Shown here: in pieces, positions 46,701 to 59,149 of the stretch
How the letters are laid out: every line of letters starts with the position of its first letter
Position numbering within the stretch: the first letter of the stretch is position 1
Source of the DNA: Hermatobates lingyangjiaoensis
Lineage: Eukaryota; Arthropoda; Insecta; Hemiptera; Hermatobatidae
Reading direction: 5' to 3'
Length of the DNA stretch: 64,000 nucleotides
NCBI GenBank assembly: GCA_026182355.1
Contig: JAPFBL010000309.1
Span: 434,001 to 498,000, forward strand
Made by a program: the position numbers and the translations under genes
The notes under the pieces: generated by a model
What the model was told of the DNA's origin: nothing
The model's database searches: none
What the model saw: only the letters and a program-made list of their open reading frames with translations

Positions 46701-47136
46701 TGTTATTCAAACATATTGATACAATAAAAAACGAAAATATTTTATTATTCATTCAAATAGTTTTAACAATACATGTGTTTCTGTCACCATTATATACTAA
46801 GCTTTTCCAAAGTCAAATATTCGTTTAGAGAACAGGAAATAGCAATATACCATACTTTTCAGTGTATTCAGGCATAAACTGTTCTATTTGAACAAAGAAT
46901 TTCAAATGTTTTAAGTAATCCATAACAATTATTGTTTCGTTGAAAAAGAAAGATATTATTAAGGAATTTGTAGTTGATACTGATGAAAATTTAAATTGTC
47001 CTAAAAAAGATTGTCTTTGTTTCTGAAAGCATCTAGAAGATATGAATAATTATTGATTTATAAATACATAAATTGCAACCTTATTCATACAAATAATAAA
47101 TCTACAAATGTGCAAACATACATCTAAATGATACAC
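43771..47136. other. AT-rich DNA without recognised gene
   Basis: Two moderately GC-richer patches (44400-44520, 46060-46280) without ORFs; nothing else supported. Confidence 0.5.
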
Positions 47137-47162
47137 ACAAACACACACACACACACACACAT
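47137..47162. repeat. (CA)n microsatellite
   Basis: About 12 CA units. Confidence 0.95.
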
Positions 47163-47501
47163 ACACAACACAAATTTGGCAGCAGTCAGTCATTGAAAGG
47201 TACCTGATCAAATAAGACACCGTATTTGGTATTAATTAATTTGATATTTACCTTTTCAAACTTCCTGTTCATGGGTTTTCGTCCATTCCTCTGATCATGT
47301 GTACACTTCTCCAATATTGGTAATTATTTATGTTTTATATTAGATAATTCTAGCAGGTTTAAAACTATAATGTAGAATAGAGCATGTTTTTATTATATGT
47401 ATAATCGATGTTTGTCTTAGAAACGATTCACATCTATCTTTCTGATGACGAGACCATCGAAACAAAGTAGAGAGTTTCTGTTTTATTTCTGTGTTTTTTT
47501 G

Positions 47502-47507
<6 letters not shown>

Positions 47508-47535
<28 letters not shown>
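47508..47535. repeat. (TA)n tract
   Basis: About 13 TA units, left border of a diverged family E arm. Confidence 0.95.
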
Positions 47536-47539
<4 letters not shown>

Positions 47540-47760
47540 AAAAATTAGACCATATTTAGCTGAAACTTGCTTTTTTATAAGTTTCTCGAGTTTTCAAACA
47601 GGACACAAGCAAATTCAAAAACCAAGAACATAACACACAGAGAATCAAGTTCACACTTGCTAATAAAATTTTTGAACAATCCGTCTACAGAAGAAAAGAG
47701 AGTGGGAGACCACCCAACGAAGGCTTTACCATTTTTCGTTTTTGAACTTATCTCTTCCAC
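47536..47760. mobile_element. Diverged family E arm plus family D-like piece
   Basis: TTGTTAAAAATTAGACCATA, TTTAGCTGAAACTTGCTT and AGTTTCTCGAGTTTTC align with the left arm of the large palindrome next to its TA border. After about 47620 the sequence changes to CACACTTGCTAATAAAATTT, TGAACAATCCGTCTACAG and AAGAGAGTGGGAGACC, which resembles families B/D on the minus strand with a decayed core. A composite of two insertions. Confidence 0.45.
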
Positions 47761-47780
47761 TCTCTTTCACTCTCTCTTTT

Positions 47781-47812
47781 ATATATATATATATATATTA
47801 TATATATATATA
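47781..47812. repeat. (TA)n tract
   Basis: TA units with one TATTATA interruption. Confidence 0.9.
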
Positions 47813-47965
47813 ATCAAAAACCCAACTGAGAAGTTGGGTTTTTTTTCTCTGACGAAGACCACTTGTAACGGTTGAATGATCTTAGTCTTGTTTTCCCATT
47901 TTATATCGTGGTTTGATCATTGATTGTTATTTCACGTGTTTATGTGAAATCTTTTTATATATACA
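47813..47965 (+). mobile_element. Family A half module
   Basis: AAAAACCCAACTGAGAAGTT forms the palindrome centre, then CTCTGACGAAGACCACTTGT, GGTTGAATGATCTTAGTCTT, GTGGTTTGATCATTGATTG and the TTTATGTGAAATC tail before a TA tract. CTGACGA is intact but GAAA has become GAAT and the stem is weakened. Confidence 0.6.
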
Positions 47966-48375
47966 GAAGGATCACAGAGCGTGATGCACGAATGTATGGT
48001 AAAACCACTATGATAGAAGAAAATAAAGAAGAGAACTACGTGGGCCTGACAATGATGATTTAAATTACAATGGGATAATATCAGATGAATAACAAACTAA
48101 ACTATAATGAATAATCATTATAGTAATTTGAAAATTATTTGGATCTGTGCTGAAGACCGTGATTATTTAGACCTATAATTCTAGTAATTCATGAGAGCAG
48201 TTGTCAATGTATAAAAACGAGAAATATCTAGGCCTGTTTATAATTTTTTTTAATTTAAATCTGAACAAAGGAAATACCGTACATCAAGTTTATACGAGGT
48301 GTGTAAATAAAGTAGTGAGACTGATTTTTTTTAAATTTTCTATTCAAATATAATTACAATGTGATATTGTCACCT

Positions 48376-48684
48376 TCAAAATAGTTCCCTTCGGAAGCCA
48401 CACAACGCTGGAGACGGTCCTTTTATATTTGTATATAAAGTCCAATCATTGTAGCATTGCTGGAACTCGGATTCTGGAATGGCCTTCAGCTGGTCGGTTA
48501 CAGCAGTTTGTATGTTTTGTAGTGTCCCGAAATGAGTTCCCTTGAGGTGATTTTTCAATCTCGGGAAGAGGAAAAAGTGATAAAGACTCAAGTCTGGTGA
48601 ATAAGGAGGCTGAGGAGCAACAGGAATGTTTTTACTGGCCAAAAACTCGTTTTCTTTTCGGAATTTTTGGAACCATTTTCGCAC
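48376..48684 (-). pseudogene. Mariner transposase, C-terminal part
   Basis: The frame contains FLASKNIPVAPQ, PPYSPDLSLYHFFLFPRLK and KGTHFGTLQNIQTAVTDQL, the end of the DD34D catalytic domain. The signature normally ends in an Asp before (F/Y)F; here that position is His (LYHFF), so the third catalytic residue is lost. The segment with the first two catalytic Asp residues (well over 100 codons) is deleted between this frame and the upstream one. The apparent ATG is within the linker and is not a start. Confidence 0.85.
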
Positions 48685-49024
48685 AAATTTTTCTCATCTC
48701 CAATTCATTGGTCAAAATGTGATGAACGGAGGTGTGATTCAAATTTAACTGTTCCCCGATCATTCTGACTGTCAAGCGTCGATCTGAACGCACAAGGTTC
48801 CGTACTCTGTTGACATTTTCATCGGTGTTTGCACTTGAAGGCCTTCCGCTTCGTGGTTCATCTTCAATTGACTCTCTTCCTTCTGAAAATTCCTTAAACC
48901 ACCGAAAAACCTGTGCCCTTGATAAAACACATTCTCCATAGGCCTCCTGAAGTTTTTCAAAAGTTTCTATGTCCAAGTCTGAAGCAAAATTTGATTGCAC
49001 ACCGCTGCTCAACTTTGAGGTCAC
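48632..49024 (-). pseudogene. Mariner transposase, N-terminal part
   Basis: 130 codons. The ATG begins MTSKLSSGVQ; the DNA-binding region with its two helix-turn-helix motifs is covered, including SRAQVFRWFKEFSEGRESIE, DEPRSGRPSS and VRSDRRLTVRMIGEQLNLNH. It ends in the family's linker (MRKICAKMVPK) and then runs out of frame at the deletion. DNA recognition of the ends may once have worked; the catalytic domain is not in this frame. Confidence 0.88.
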
Positions 49025-49220
49025 TCATTTTTAAAACGCTCAAGAAAAAACCATTTCACGAAAACCAACGCTACGGACAAACAAATGACTGTGGCGAGTT
49101 CAGATTCATACTGGAGGCGCATCACACGTGCACCTGACGCTACTCTAGGCCACGCGTCTCCAGCGTTGCCAGATCGAAAGCGACGTTGCCAGTCTCACTA
49201 CTTTATTTATACACCTCGTA

Positions 49221-50610
49221 TATATATACTTTGTCATTCAGATAGCAGCGGTCAGTCTTCCTTCGCTTGTCATGAAGCCAATAGTACATCTTCTTGATGA
49301 AGATGAAAGTCAAAGTATTTATTTAAAAGTTTACTTCAGTTTTTTATGTGTTTCTTTTACATAATTATACATCAAGATTTTACAATAAAGACGATGAACA
49401 ATAATTGACTGAACACACAGTAGGATAATCAGAGAAATGAAAAGGATCATTCATTCTAAAGAAGTGTTCATTGTCATTGACACTGATCCTGTCATTTTTC
49501 TAATCTTTTACTGAGGTCAAGACGTTGACATCGTTATATTGAAAATATGATAGGTACTTTGAAAATAAACGGTAGACTATATCAGTAATTTTGTTATAAA
49601 ACTTAGAAGTTGTTGTTTTATAACTGTACATGCAGGCATAAGAGTTTTCTAAAATTATAAATCAAAATAGGTAAGTTGTTTTAAACTGTTTGCAGAGAGT
49701 TAGTTAAGCAATAAATTCATTTGCTGAAATTTAGAATTAAAACTTATGATAATGTTATGTGTTCCAATTGTTTTACAAATATCCAAATTCTAATTTAATA
49801 GCTATGAAAGAACACAATGATAAAACATACTGGTAATGTTATTCCTGCAAGTATAACATAACTCTAAAAATAAAAGTTTCTTAACTTGTCTATGTAAGAT
49901 ATCCATATGAACTTATCTCTGAAAGAGGTTTTGATAATGAAATGTTATTATGGTGATGGTGTGTTTAAGATCTTATAGTGGATGGAATTATTTTTCATGA
50001 AAACCAAGATAAAGGAGAGCACTATATTGTGCTAAAACCAAGATGAACATTATTTAGATAGAATATCTTAGAGTTATAGCTATTGCTAGTCTGGAGGCGG
50101 TCCCGTTGATATTAGAGTGATAGCCTGAAACCGATAAAGAAAGAGTTTTCCTCTTATGGTAATCTAATAAGGGACTCATCCCATTCACAAAATCGATAGC
50201 CCCAATTCAAAGTCTATCCACTGACCCGACCTCTTTGTTACCCAGGATATTTCTCATTCCACCATCCAGTTAACTTTTTCATCTCTCTATGTTTGCAGTC
50301 TTTCTAATTTATTTAATGACACTCAGTCAATTTACTAACAATAATAGAATATTTTGTTTTATCACACACTGCTAGAAACTAAAATTAAATTAACCAGAAT
50401 TTATAATAAACAGTACTTTGTTTACTTTTAATGGCATGCAATGAAAAGTATTATCATTTCCAGTTATAAGTAGAAGATATATAACATATTGAACGTAACA
50501 TTGTCTACTAATTCCTTTAGATGTTATTATGAATAGTGTTCAGGAAACACAATCAGTTCAATACATGGATATTGTTAATACCATTGAGGTTAGAATGATT
50601 TATATTAAAC
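49221..50610. other. AT-rich DNA without recognised gene
   Basis: A GC-richer patch at 50085-50275 without ORF; nothing else supported. Confidence 0.5.
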
Positions 50611-50856
50611 ATAGGTAAAACCTTCATACCTCGTAAGATGATCATGGAGTTGTTAGAGCGCTTTCGGACGTTGTCCATCTTCGATCGCAACAAACCTTCA
50701 AAAATAAAAAAAAAAATAATAATATCAGGATAGCAGTGGACTTGGCGGATAACCAACCCCTATATAACAGCTCAGTAGGTTTGTTGTAATCGAAGATGGA
50801 CAACCTCCGAAAACGCTCCAACAACTCCATGATCATCTTACGAGGTCTTACCTATT
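50611..50856. mobile_element. Family J palindrome with hammerhead-like arms
   Basis: Left arm 50611-50698 and right arm 50777-50856 are reverse complements with several differences, around a 78-base spacer that contains an A-rich run. The right arm (plus) reads TCGAAGA, T, GGACAACCTCC, GAAAACG; the left arm (minus) reads TCGAAGA, T, GGACAACGTCC, GAAAGCG. Stem II is perfect in the left arm. The first two core bases (CT) read TC in both arms, so the catalytic core is damaged. A single diverged arm lies at 12467. Confidence 0.65.
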
Positions 50857-51321
50857 TCTAATATAAAACAATCAGTTCACTTAAATATTCATTTATTATC
50901 ACTATTACCATGGGAAAATAAATAATATAGTGCAACGACTCTAGCAGAACATCAGGTGATGTGCAATAGCTATAGCCTCATGCATTTAATTTTACAAAGC
51001 CAGACCTGTAAAGGTTCCAATTTGGACACAGCAAAATAATGGCTGTAATCAAAGTAGTTTCTTCTCAGTTTCAGTAGATTGAAATGTTATATTTCTTGAT
51101 AAAAAAATCTTAGCTCTGGACTAACAATTTTAACCTGTCCATGCAAGAGTTGGATCAGGTGATCATTTCTCCGATTATCAATAGATAAGCTTGTCTTTAG
51201 CTTAATTTTCGTACATTATATATTTACATTAAGTTAAAACACAATTGATGAATATACCACCATTAGATTCATAATAACAATAAAGTTATTTTGTAGAACT
51301 AAAAATATATATATTTTTTAA

Positions 51322-51463
51322 AACACTTTTTTCTTCTAAGAATTTTGGTCAGGGTTAATATATGGAATCACCTTTTCGCCAATGTTTCGTCTTTATTACG
51401 TTGGCGAAAAGGTGATTCAAGATATTAACCCTGACCAAAATTCTGAGAAGAAGAAAAAAGTGT
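51322..51463. mobile_element. Family F palindrome
   Basis: Arms 51322-51383 and 51399-51463 are near-perfect reverse complements around a 15-base loop. The centre reads GCCAATGTTTCGTCTTTATT; on the minus strand this is AATAAAGAC, GAAAC, ATTGGC, the same arrangement as the stem II and GAAAC region of family C. A TA-rich stretch (51307-51314) is on the left only. Confidence 0.65.
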
Positions 51464-53355
51464 TTATTAGTAATTGTGGTCAAGAAAATAATACCTTATT
51501 TTTTAAAACCTGATGTTCATCTAAATCGCACAAAGTAGCTCATTGCTCTTGTGGCCTTTGCTTCTTCATGGTCTACTATATGTTATTTACAGATTAGTAA
51601 CTCATTTAAAGTGACTCTCGTTCTGATAGTTTTAATTTAGTAGTTTTAATGAATAGTTCATTAAGACCTTTAAGACATATTTACTTTTCTATTTCAGAGG
51701 GGTATTAAAACTGCTTTAACTATATTTGCATCCAAAACTATATTTCTTATTCATATTTCACCAAATTAGAGAGCATACTGTATAAGCATATATGTACTGT
51801 CATAAAATATTTACTCTCCTTATAATAACAATGTGGTTCAAAACCTTGGTTACTTACAGTATTCAGTAGAATATCCACAACAGATGAACACAATGGAAAT
51901 GATAGCTCACCTCCCAGAGGGCATGATTTAGTGGTTACAATATCAGTTATGGTTGATCCTATACCTTACACTAATTATTCTAACGTCAGCTTGTTGTAAT
52001 CTATTCTATTGTTCTTTGATGAAAACATCTATATATTAGTTTTGATTCACTGAATTCTATCAAGATTTGATCTAACTTCAAACAATACAACACCTTTAAG
52101 CCGATGTTGTCTATGTTTGCAGAGATCTACTGGGCTATATCAATACAGCATTTAATTACAGTTATATGACAATTTTTTTCATATTACTGTAATTAATAGT
52201 GCTATTTTATCAAAATTTTATTGACTCCAAAAATTATCCCGTTTGCTTTACAATTTGAAGCAGTTTTTAAATTTGTTAATCAAGATTTTTGGAACTGACT
52301 CTGTATGCACATACCTCCATATAAGTAAGTTGTTGCGTACGAAGTTGTTTATTTACAAAAACATCCATGTTACAAAAAGTGTTTTTCATTCCTCATGTTT
52401 TATTATTTACCAAAAACAATACAGTTTTTAAACACTCTAAGAACTATATGGTAACATTAGATTTTGATGAAGTGTTCAAATTGTAAACAGATTCAAAAAA
52501 CATTTGGTTTGCGCCCATCTACCCCATGCTGATAAAATATCGAGATATATACAGCGAATTTAAGGTTTATTATCAAAATAACATATAAAATACTCCGCTT
52601 CGTTATACTTATTCTTACACTATTATTGTTATTATTAAAAAAAATTATTATTAAAAAAAATTTAATGTTTAATAATTAAAATTGTAAATGCCTTGAAATC
52701 TTAAATTGAAGGTAAAATTGATTGCGGTATTAAAATATTTAATACTAATGTTAAAAACTAACTGAAAGAACTACTTGTTTAGAGTAATTGTAGTCTTGTT
52801 GTGATGTCGGTGAATGAGGCCAAACTTTTATTCTATAAGCGGCTACCACAAAGTTACTTCTTTTTTTTTTTATACAAGTTTCGATCATAACTCTTAACTT
52901 TTAATGACTTGGCTTTACAAACCTCGGATCAAAGCACCATTTAGGAAAAAAAACTGATTTTTTCTTAATACTCTAGTTATATTTATATAAAATATTGTCA
53001 TAATGGACCCTTGAAAAAGAAAAACTACAGTAAGAAATTAAATTAAGCATTCAAATTATTTTGAAAAATTTTGGTATATTTTAATGAAGTATTTTATAAA
53101 GGATGTTAATAAGAACCTATATATTAATTTAAAAAGATATGTAGATAAGATATTTAAATAGTATGGATTTAGGTGAATATATAAATATCTATTTGATTTT
53201 TACAACATAATGTGAGCCTTTTTATTCAGAGTCTATATATATGATGTGAGAAAAACTATACATTTCTTCACTAATAAATTGTATATGAACCGTTTTCCAA
53301 GCACATATCACCTTCCTTTCCTTTGATAGGAGACTAAAGTGGAAGAAAATATAAT
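51464..53355. other. AT-rich DNA without recognised gene
   Basis: Nothing supported. Confidence 0.5.
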
Positions 53356-53579
53356 CATTTGCCTTCTAATACATTGGTACTCATTTTGCATTCTATGTAG
53401 TTTCTTCATTTGCCTTCTAATACATTGGTACCCATAATATGTTCTGCATTCTATGTAGTTTCTTCATTTGCCTTCTAATACATTGGTACCCATAATATGT
53501 TCTGCATTCTATGTAGTTTCTTCATTTGCCTTCTAATACATTGGTACTCATTCTGCATTCTATGTAGTTTCTTCATTTC
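53356..53579 (+). repeat. Minisatellite of four units, 51 or 58 bases
   Basis: Units start at 53356, 53407, 53465 and 53523 with CATTTGCCTTCTAATACATT. Units 1 and 4 are 51 bases; units 2 and 3 are 58 bases because of an extra ATAATATGTT-type insertion before CTGCATTCTATGTAG. Copies are otherwise almost identical, so the array is recent. Confidence 0.95.
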
Positions 53580-54244
53580 TGTAAAATATAGCAATTATAA
53601 TCTCTAATTGGATAAATTTGATTTAAATCGTTCAGTACATTTTAAAAAGTAGCATATTTTGAATTCTCATAGTTTTGACAAACATGCTGCAGAAATAATA
53701 TTTTCAGCAAACGTGTAGAAACTAAGTAGACATATGTATTTCACTCTTTATGTTTCATTCATATTTAGATTAAAAAATGCTGTGAAGTTCTAAAAGAAGG
53801 TCAATTTATGCCATGAAGTGCTTGAACACAGTTACTTAATTATTTTTATTGTGTCCTTTTGATATAGAATTTGAAAAACATTACCAACATTTTTGGTAAT
53901 ACATTTTTTATTTTTGATAATAAAATTTTTAACTGTTTAATAAATTTTTACTTACCAAAAATATAAAGAATACAGCTGTTTATCTAGCTCTAATGAATAT
54001 AAAAGACTATAAATAATACCGAAAAAAATAAGATAAAACAAATCTGGAAAAAATGTTTTGTTTAAAAAAACAGAAGATATTTTCAAATTTAACCAATTTG
54101 GAAACATTTATTCCTTTAATTATAATTTGTAGTATTTTGAAGTAACTCGCTAATGAAATTGTACCATCTGCATATAATAGCTCTAAAGTATTTGGTGACT
54201 GTTTGAGCACATTGTATTACTCAGAATTTTTGGTTTCTTTTTCT

Positions 54245-54345
54245 CTTATTACTTGAAAATAGAATACTTTTTTTTTCATTTATTTTGTATTTTATTCCAG
54301 CATGTTCCACTGTGTATAACATGCTTCATCGTCAAATTGTACACA
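54245..54345 (-). repeat. Stem-loop repeat remnant, possibly PLE-related
   Basis: Minus strand: GACGATGAA, GCATGTT, loop ATACACAGTGG, AACATGC, TGGAATAAAATAC. The seven-pair stem is perfect and the order (GATGA, stem, GGAA) recalls the hammerhead-like modules, but neither core matches well. Tentative. Confidence 0.3.
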
Positions 54346-56549
54346 ATACTTCTTTCATTAACACTACAAAATACAAAAAAATAAACCACTATAAAATATT
54401 TATTATGGAAAGTGGTTCTTATTCTATACAACTATTTTTTGTCCAAAAACAATGCTAAAATCTTTTATTTTCCTTTTTGTTTCTATTCTTATAAAATATA
54501 ATGTATATTTTAAGCAATATCTGGGCAGTAAGTTACTTGTAAATAAGCTATTTTCTTTTAAACGTAGATCTAATCTACCTTTACTGAAAAGTGTATCGTT
54601 TGATTATCATTTATTAAATAATTATTCAAATTGGATAAAGAAAAACACAAGTTGATGGGAAAAGAAGTTGCTGGTTGAGGAAGGTGCTGACCTAATTAAA
54701 TGGAAAGCTAGAGTTGTAGCCCTATTATTTTAATATCCGGGTCAGTGGAGGATTTACAACCACCCGAGGCCTGCTGGTGCTGCCTAATGTCTTACAGCCA
54801 ACCACTTGAGAGCTACGCAATTATTCAACTTCTCTACCCAACTTAATTGTTTGTCTAAACTAAATTGAATCAATACATGTTGTTTTACTAAAATAATAGA
54901 GTTTTCAATTTACATTAAATTTCATTTTTTAAATATTAATTTATTCCTTTTTATAATACACTATCCGTTTAAATTTAGTTTAAATAAGAATAATTCTAGT
55001 AAATAGGATTATTAAAGTTTAAAACTAAGCAAATATTTTGTCATTATAGTAATAATTTACTCTGTGATACGTTGAAGCATTTTGTTTCACTATAAATACT
55101 ATAAGACCTTGTTGTTTAGGAATTATGAATACAAAAACGATCTAATCTCATAAAATCTAGTCTGCAAGCCACTAGTTTTGGCTTTGGATCTCGTCCATAT
55201 TCAATAGCTACTGCCTTATGTGTTTCTAATGGTCTTTGTACCCATTCTATTATAATAAATCTTTAATTTTATATTTAGTGTTAAAATGAATTATATTTTG
55301 TGTAATAGTAATAATACAAACATTAGAAATAACTCATTCATTTATAATTTTTATGTATATTTTACATTTTTTTGGTTTACTATAAGTAAAGTATAAAAAA
55401 AAACATTATTTAAAACTACTTTGACATTTACATATTTTTAGGAACATATCTATCTGACTGTCTGTGGTATGTCTCCAATTTTTTTTAACCAGTCTATTTA
55501 TCACACATATATGTCACTCTTATACTCTCTGATATCAGACTGGCAATTGATACATATCTATTCTGTGGTTATACACGTGTTTCTGTTATTTGCAGGTGGT
55601 ATTATGTCATTATTACAATGATTTTTCAATGAACTTGTCAAAACACAAACAATCATTTCCTGGTAATATTGTTTTTCAAATGCCTTACAATTGTACACTA
55701 TTATAACTTTTGTGAGATGAGTCTATTTTATATTTTAGGCTTTATCAATTACTGAAAAGGGTATAATAAAATTTAAACAAGAAAGATTAAATTTTGTTGA
55801 TAAGCATTGTTGAGTTTATATAATTTAATCAGATAGTAGATGTACTTAAAATAAATTTGAGTGTAAACCATCACAGATATTGTTAATTGATCGCAGACTC
55901 AAATAATTACATAACAATACGTTATTACATGATAAAATAGTGGTAAATATTAATCTAAAAATTAAAATATTTCTAATTTGAGGCATGAAAATGGGAATTT
56001 TGTAATTAATATTTAAATAATAACATAAAAAGGGGGAATAATATTACTATTAAATGATGTGTTTAAAACCAATCTTTGAGGTATTTTTTGTATTTTAATT
56101 TAAATATTATTGATAAGTATATTATATTATTCAATGGTTTTAGAAAACAATTTAAGTTAAATGACGTACTCAGTTATCAATTTGTTCGTAATTATTGATT
56201 TACTACGAAAAAAAAGAATAGCTATTAATTAATATAGATTTTAAGCCAAATTCTTTAAGAATATTCACTTCCAATTTAATACACAATGTTTTATTTGATA
56301 TTTTAATGAATTCAAGTAAACTTTTCCGAGAATCCAAAACATTTTCTACATCATAGTGGTCTTTTTTAGAATGATATTATGTTCTCCAAACTTTATTATT
56401 CAAAAATTATAACATTCAACCCCTATATAAAAAGAATACTAAGCACAAGCTCATACATTTAGTTACAAAAAGGAGGGAAAGAATAAATTAATATTCCTTT
56501 TTGTATAATTTAACAGAAATGACCATTTACACGTTGCAGTGGAATATAT
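54346..56549. other. AT-rich DNA without recognised gene
   Basis: A GC-richer patch at 54655-54835 without a recognisable product; otherwise nothing. Confidence 0.5.
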
Positions 56550-56830
56550 CATAATAAAAGTAATAATGGTAACATGTAGTAGGAAACGTTGTAATAAAAG
56601 TATAGTAACAATTTTTATACATATTACTAAACGTAATAATGAAATATAGTAATAATGATTTTATGTAGTAGCAAAAGTTATAATAATATGTAGTAGTAAT
56701 GATTATATTTAGTATAAATGTCGTAATAAAAGATAGTAATAACTATTATGTGTAATAGTAAAAGTCTAATAAAAAGTAGTAATAATAGTGATAATTAGTA
56801 ATAAAGTTATTATAAAATGTATTTACAATA
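56550..56830. repeat. Degenerate TAG/TAA trinucleotide-rich tract
   Basis: Irregular repetition of GTAGTAATAA-like words with variable spacing, e.g. AAGTAATAATGGTAAC and TAGTAATAATAGTGATAAT. It looks like an old decayed microsatellite. Confidence 0.6.
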
Positions 56831-58618
56831 TTATTATATCGTATAACAAAACTTTCAAATTACATTTATACTGATGAGTACCGGAAAAAAACATAATAGA
56901 AAGTAGTAACAAAACTATTGGTTAAAATATATAACATAGGTCTATAACTGGGTCTATTTGTATGCAATGACAAGGAAGCCATGTTAGCAAGATACGAGTA
57001 TCGAAACAGTGTAAAAATCATGACATTATAAATAATATTATAAACAAAGGTTGAGATTTAAAAAAAAACAAGCATTTTATTTTGTATAACGAAGTGAAGA
57101 GTATTTTAATAAAAAAAAATACTTCTGTTGACAATTTATTAAAAGTGGATAGATTTTTTCCCTACTGGATTTCACATTCTCATTGCAAAATATCACTGTT
57201 TTTGAAGATTTTTTTTTAAAAATAATAATATTCCCTTACACATTAAGTTATCAAAAGAAGCAATTTTTTTTAAATTTAAAATAGTTATCGAAATTGAAAG
57301 GAAGTATTGAAAATGTAGTGCTTCTAACTGGTTGGATAAAATATTAAGAAACAAAAGTTAAGAGGATTTATTTTTAGTACAACGTTTTTAGCAAGTTTTC
57401 TAATACTATTATATAGTTAAATTTAGTTGATTTCTCTTCTAGTTATTTATTTATTGGTTATTCGGAAATTTTGATTTGATATATTATAGACATTAATGCC
57501 GTATCAAACTTATTCATTCAGTTTTTTTTTAGTTTTTATGTTTGGTATAAATTTACAAGCTTTTTTTTTTATCAAAAGGAGACTTTATTAAAAGTAGATA
57601 TTTCAACAACTTTGGAAAAAAGAGGATCCCGAGTTTTTGAATCAAACCTTTGACAGACTTGCAAAGTCCCTGATTTTTTATACCTGAAATAGTTTAATTA
57701 TTTTGTTGAAGTCAAGTTTATACTGTAATAGAAACAGGAAAAAACAGGTTTTTAAGATTTCATCGTACTTTTTATGCCATTCAAATGGTTCACAACCTTT
57801 ATCCTCACACTAACTCAGGCTTCTACTTTCCTAAAATTAAACAACTTTTTTTTTTGCCTACCAATTTTTTGCCAACTGAAACTCGTCAAATCTTTACTCG
57901 TAAGTATTAACGCCGAGTTTGCAGTTTGAAACAAACTTTTACGTATAGGTTCTGTACTAGACAATGGAGGAATGGTCGAAACTTTGTTTTATATAATTTG
58001 CTCTTCTGGCGGATTAAACTTAAAAAATGACAAAATATATTAATTTGTTGAGATTTAGTAAAAGAAATCTCATTTTTTAAGAATTATTCTATTGTCATTT
58101 AGTATTCATCAGTTGATAAAGAATATTGGCAAAATATCACTGATACACTAACAAAGTGTATATAATGTGCAATACCTAATAATCTGTCAATCCCTTTTCA
58201 GTGATGCATCCTTTGTCAAAATAGTTTACATTATTTCACAATTACAATGACATTTTCACTATATTTAAGTACATATGTATGTGAAGTTGTCTAGAAATGA
58301 TATTAAATTGTGACTACCTCAGTTGTAATACGTAAGGAAGTGATATCAGATTCCTAATCACTAATCACTCTTGTGAATAATGAGTAATTCAGTTGTGATT
58401 ACCAAAACTGAATGCATGAATAACCTGGGGAAATATTTTATAAAATAACGTCAGAAGAATATCGTCATAATAGTTTCGGTGACTCCTATTTATTATTAGT
58501 TTTATTCTAATTATTAAATAATAATTTATGTAAATATAAATTGGAAAATTGACCGAACCCCGATTAGAGAACACACATATTCTATCAAACGGTCGATATA
58601 TTATTGAATCTGTTATAT

Positions 58619-58621
<3 letters not shown>

Positions 58622-58654
<33 letters not shown>
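58622..58654. repeat. (TA)n tract
   Basis: About 16 TA units, left border of a three-module cluster. Confidence 0.95.
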
Positions 58655-58656
<2 letters not shown>

Positions 58657-58880
58657 ATGATCAAACCACAATATGAAATGGGAAAACAAGACTAAGATCT
58701 TTCAACCGTAACAAGCGGTGTTCGGTAGAGTCATAAGCCTAACAGAGTTAGTTGAGTTTTTGACTCTCACGAAGACCGCTTTTTACGGTTGAAAGATCTT
58801 AGTCTTGTTTTCACATTTCAAATTGTGATTTGATCACTGATTGTTATTTCATGTGTTTATGTAAAATCCTTATATATTTA
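58655..58880. mobile_element. Family A palindrome
   Basis: Full two-arm copy of the family at 10961. Left arm ATGATCAAACCACAATATGA to TCGGTAGAGTC, right arm TTTTTGACTCTCACGAAGAC to ATTGTGATTTGATCACTG, then the TTTATGTAAAATCC tail and a TA-like border. The right core CTGACGA reads CTCACGA. Confidence 0.7.
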
Positions 58881-59014
58881 TATATATAGTTGAATAGCAG
58901 AGCAGATTCTGCATTCAGGACTTTTTTAAGTAGCTGTTCTTTTTTCTTAATTACACTTCTATGTTACAGAGGCAATGCAATATTCACTACTTACTTAAAA
59001 ATATAAAAGAAAAC

Positions 59015-59046
59015 ACAAGCTTTCGACCTCGTAGGTCATCCTCGGC
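59015..59046 (-). ncRNA. Hammerhead-like core of family H
   Basis: Minus strand: CCGAGGA (59045-59039), one T, stem GACCT-ACG-AGGTC (59037-59025), GAAA, GCTTGTG. Stem II is perfect. The core should read CTGANGA; here the T is C, and no clean stem III or cleavage site is seen. Probably an inactive relative of the ribozymes at 22025 and 22549. Confidence 0.45.
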
Positions 59047-59149
59047 AAAACAAAATAATAAGACAGATAAATAATAACTCAAAGTAATATAATAACAGAG
59101 TACGTCTGTAGTAAGAGAATACATAGACATGTATTTGCATTGCCTTTGG

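Larger units (their letters stand above)
48295..49218 (-). mobile_element. Mariner element with internal deletion
   Basis: Terminal inverted repeats CGAGGTGTGTAAATAAAGTA (48295 onward) and its complement ending at 49218 match over 28 bases with one mismatch, and TA target duplications flank both (48293-48294, 49219-49220). The length of 924 bp compares with about 1.3 kb for complete mariners. The transposase reads on the minus strand and is missing its middle. It is a dead copy, though its ends could still be mobilised by a related transposase. Confidence 0.92.

Noticed and set aside
53356..53579. CRISPR-like array
   Set aside because: Units are directly adjoining with no unique spacers, in eukaryotic context; it is a minisatellite.
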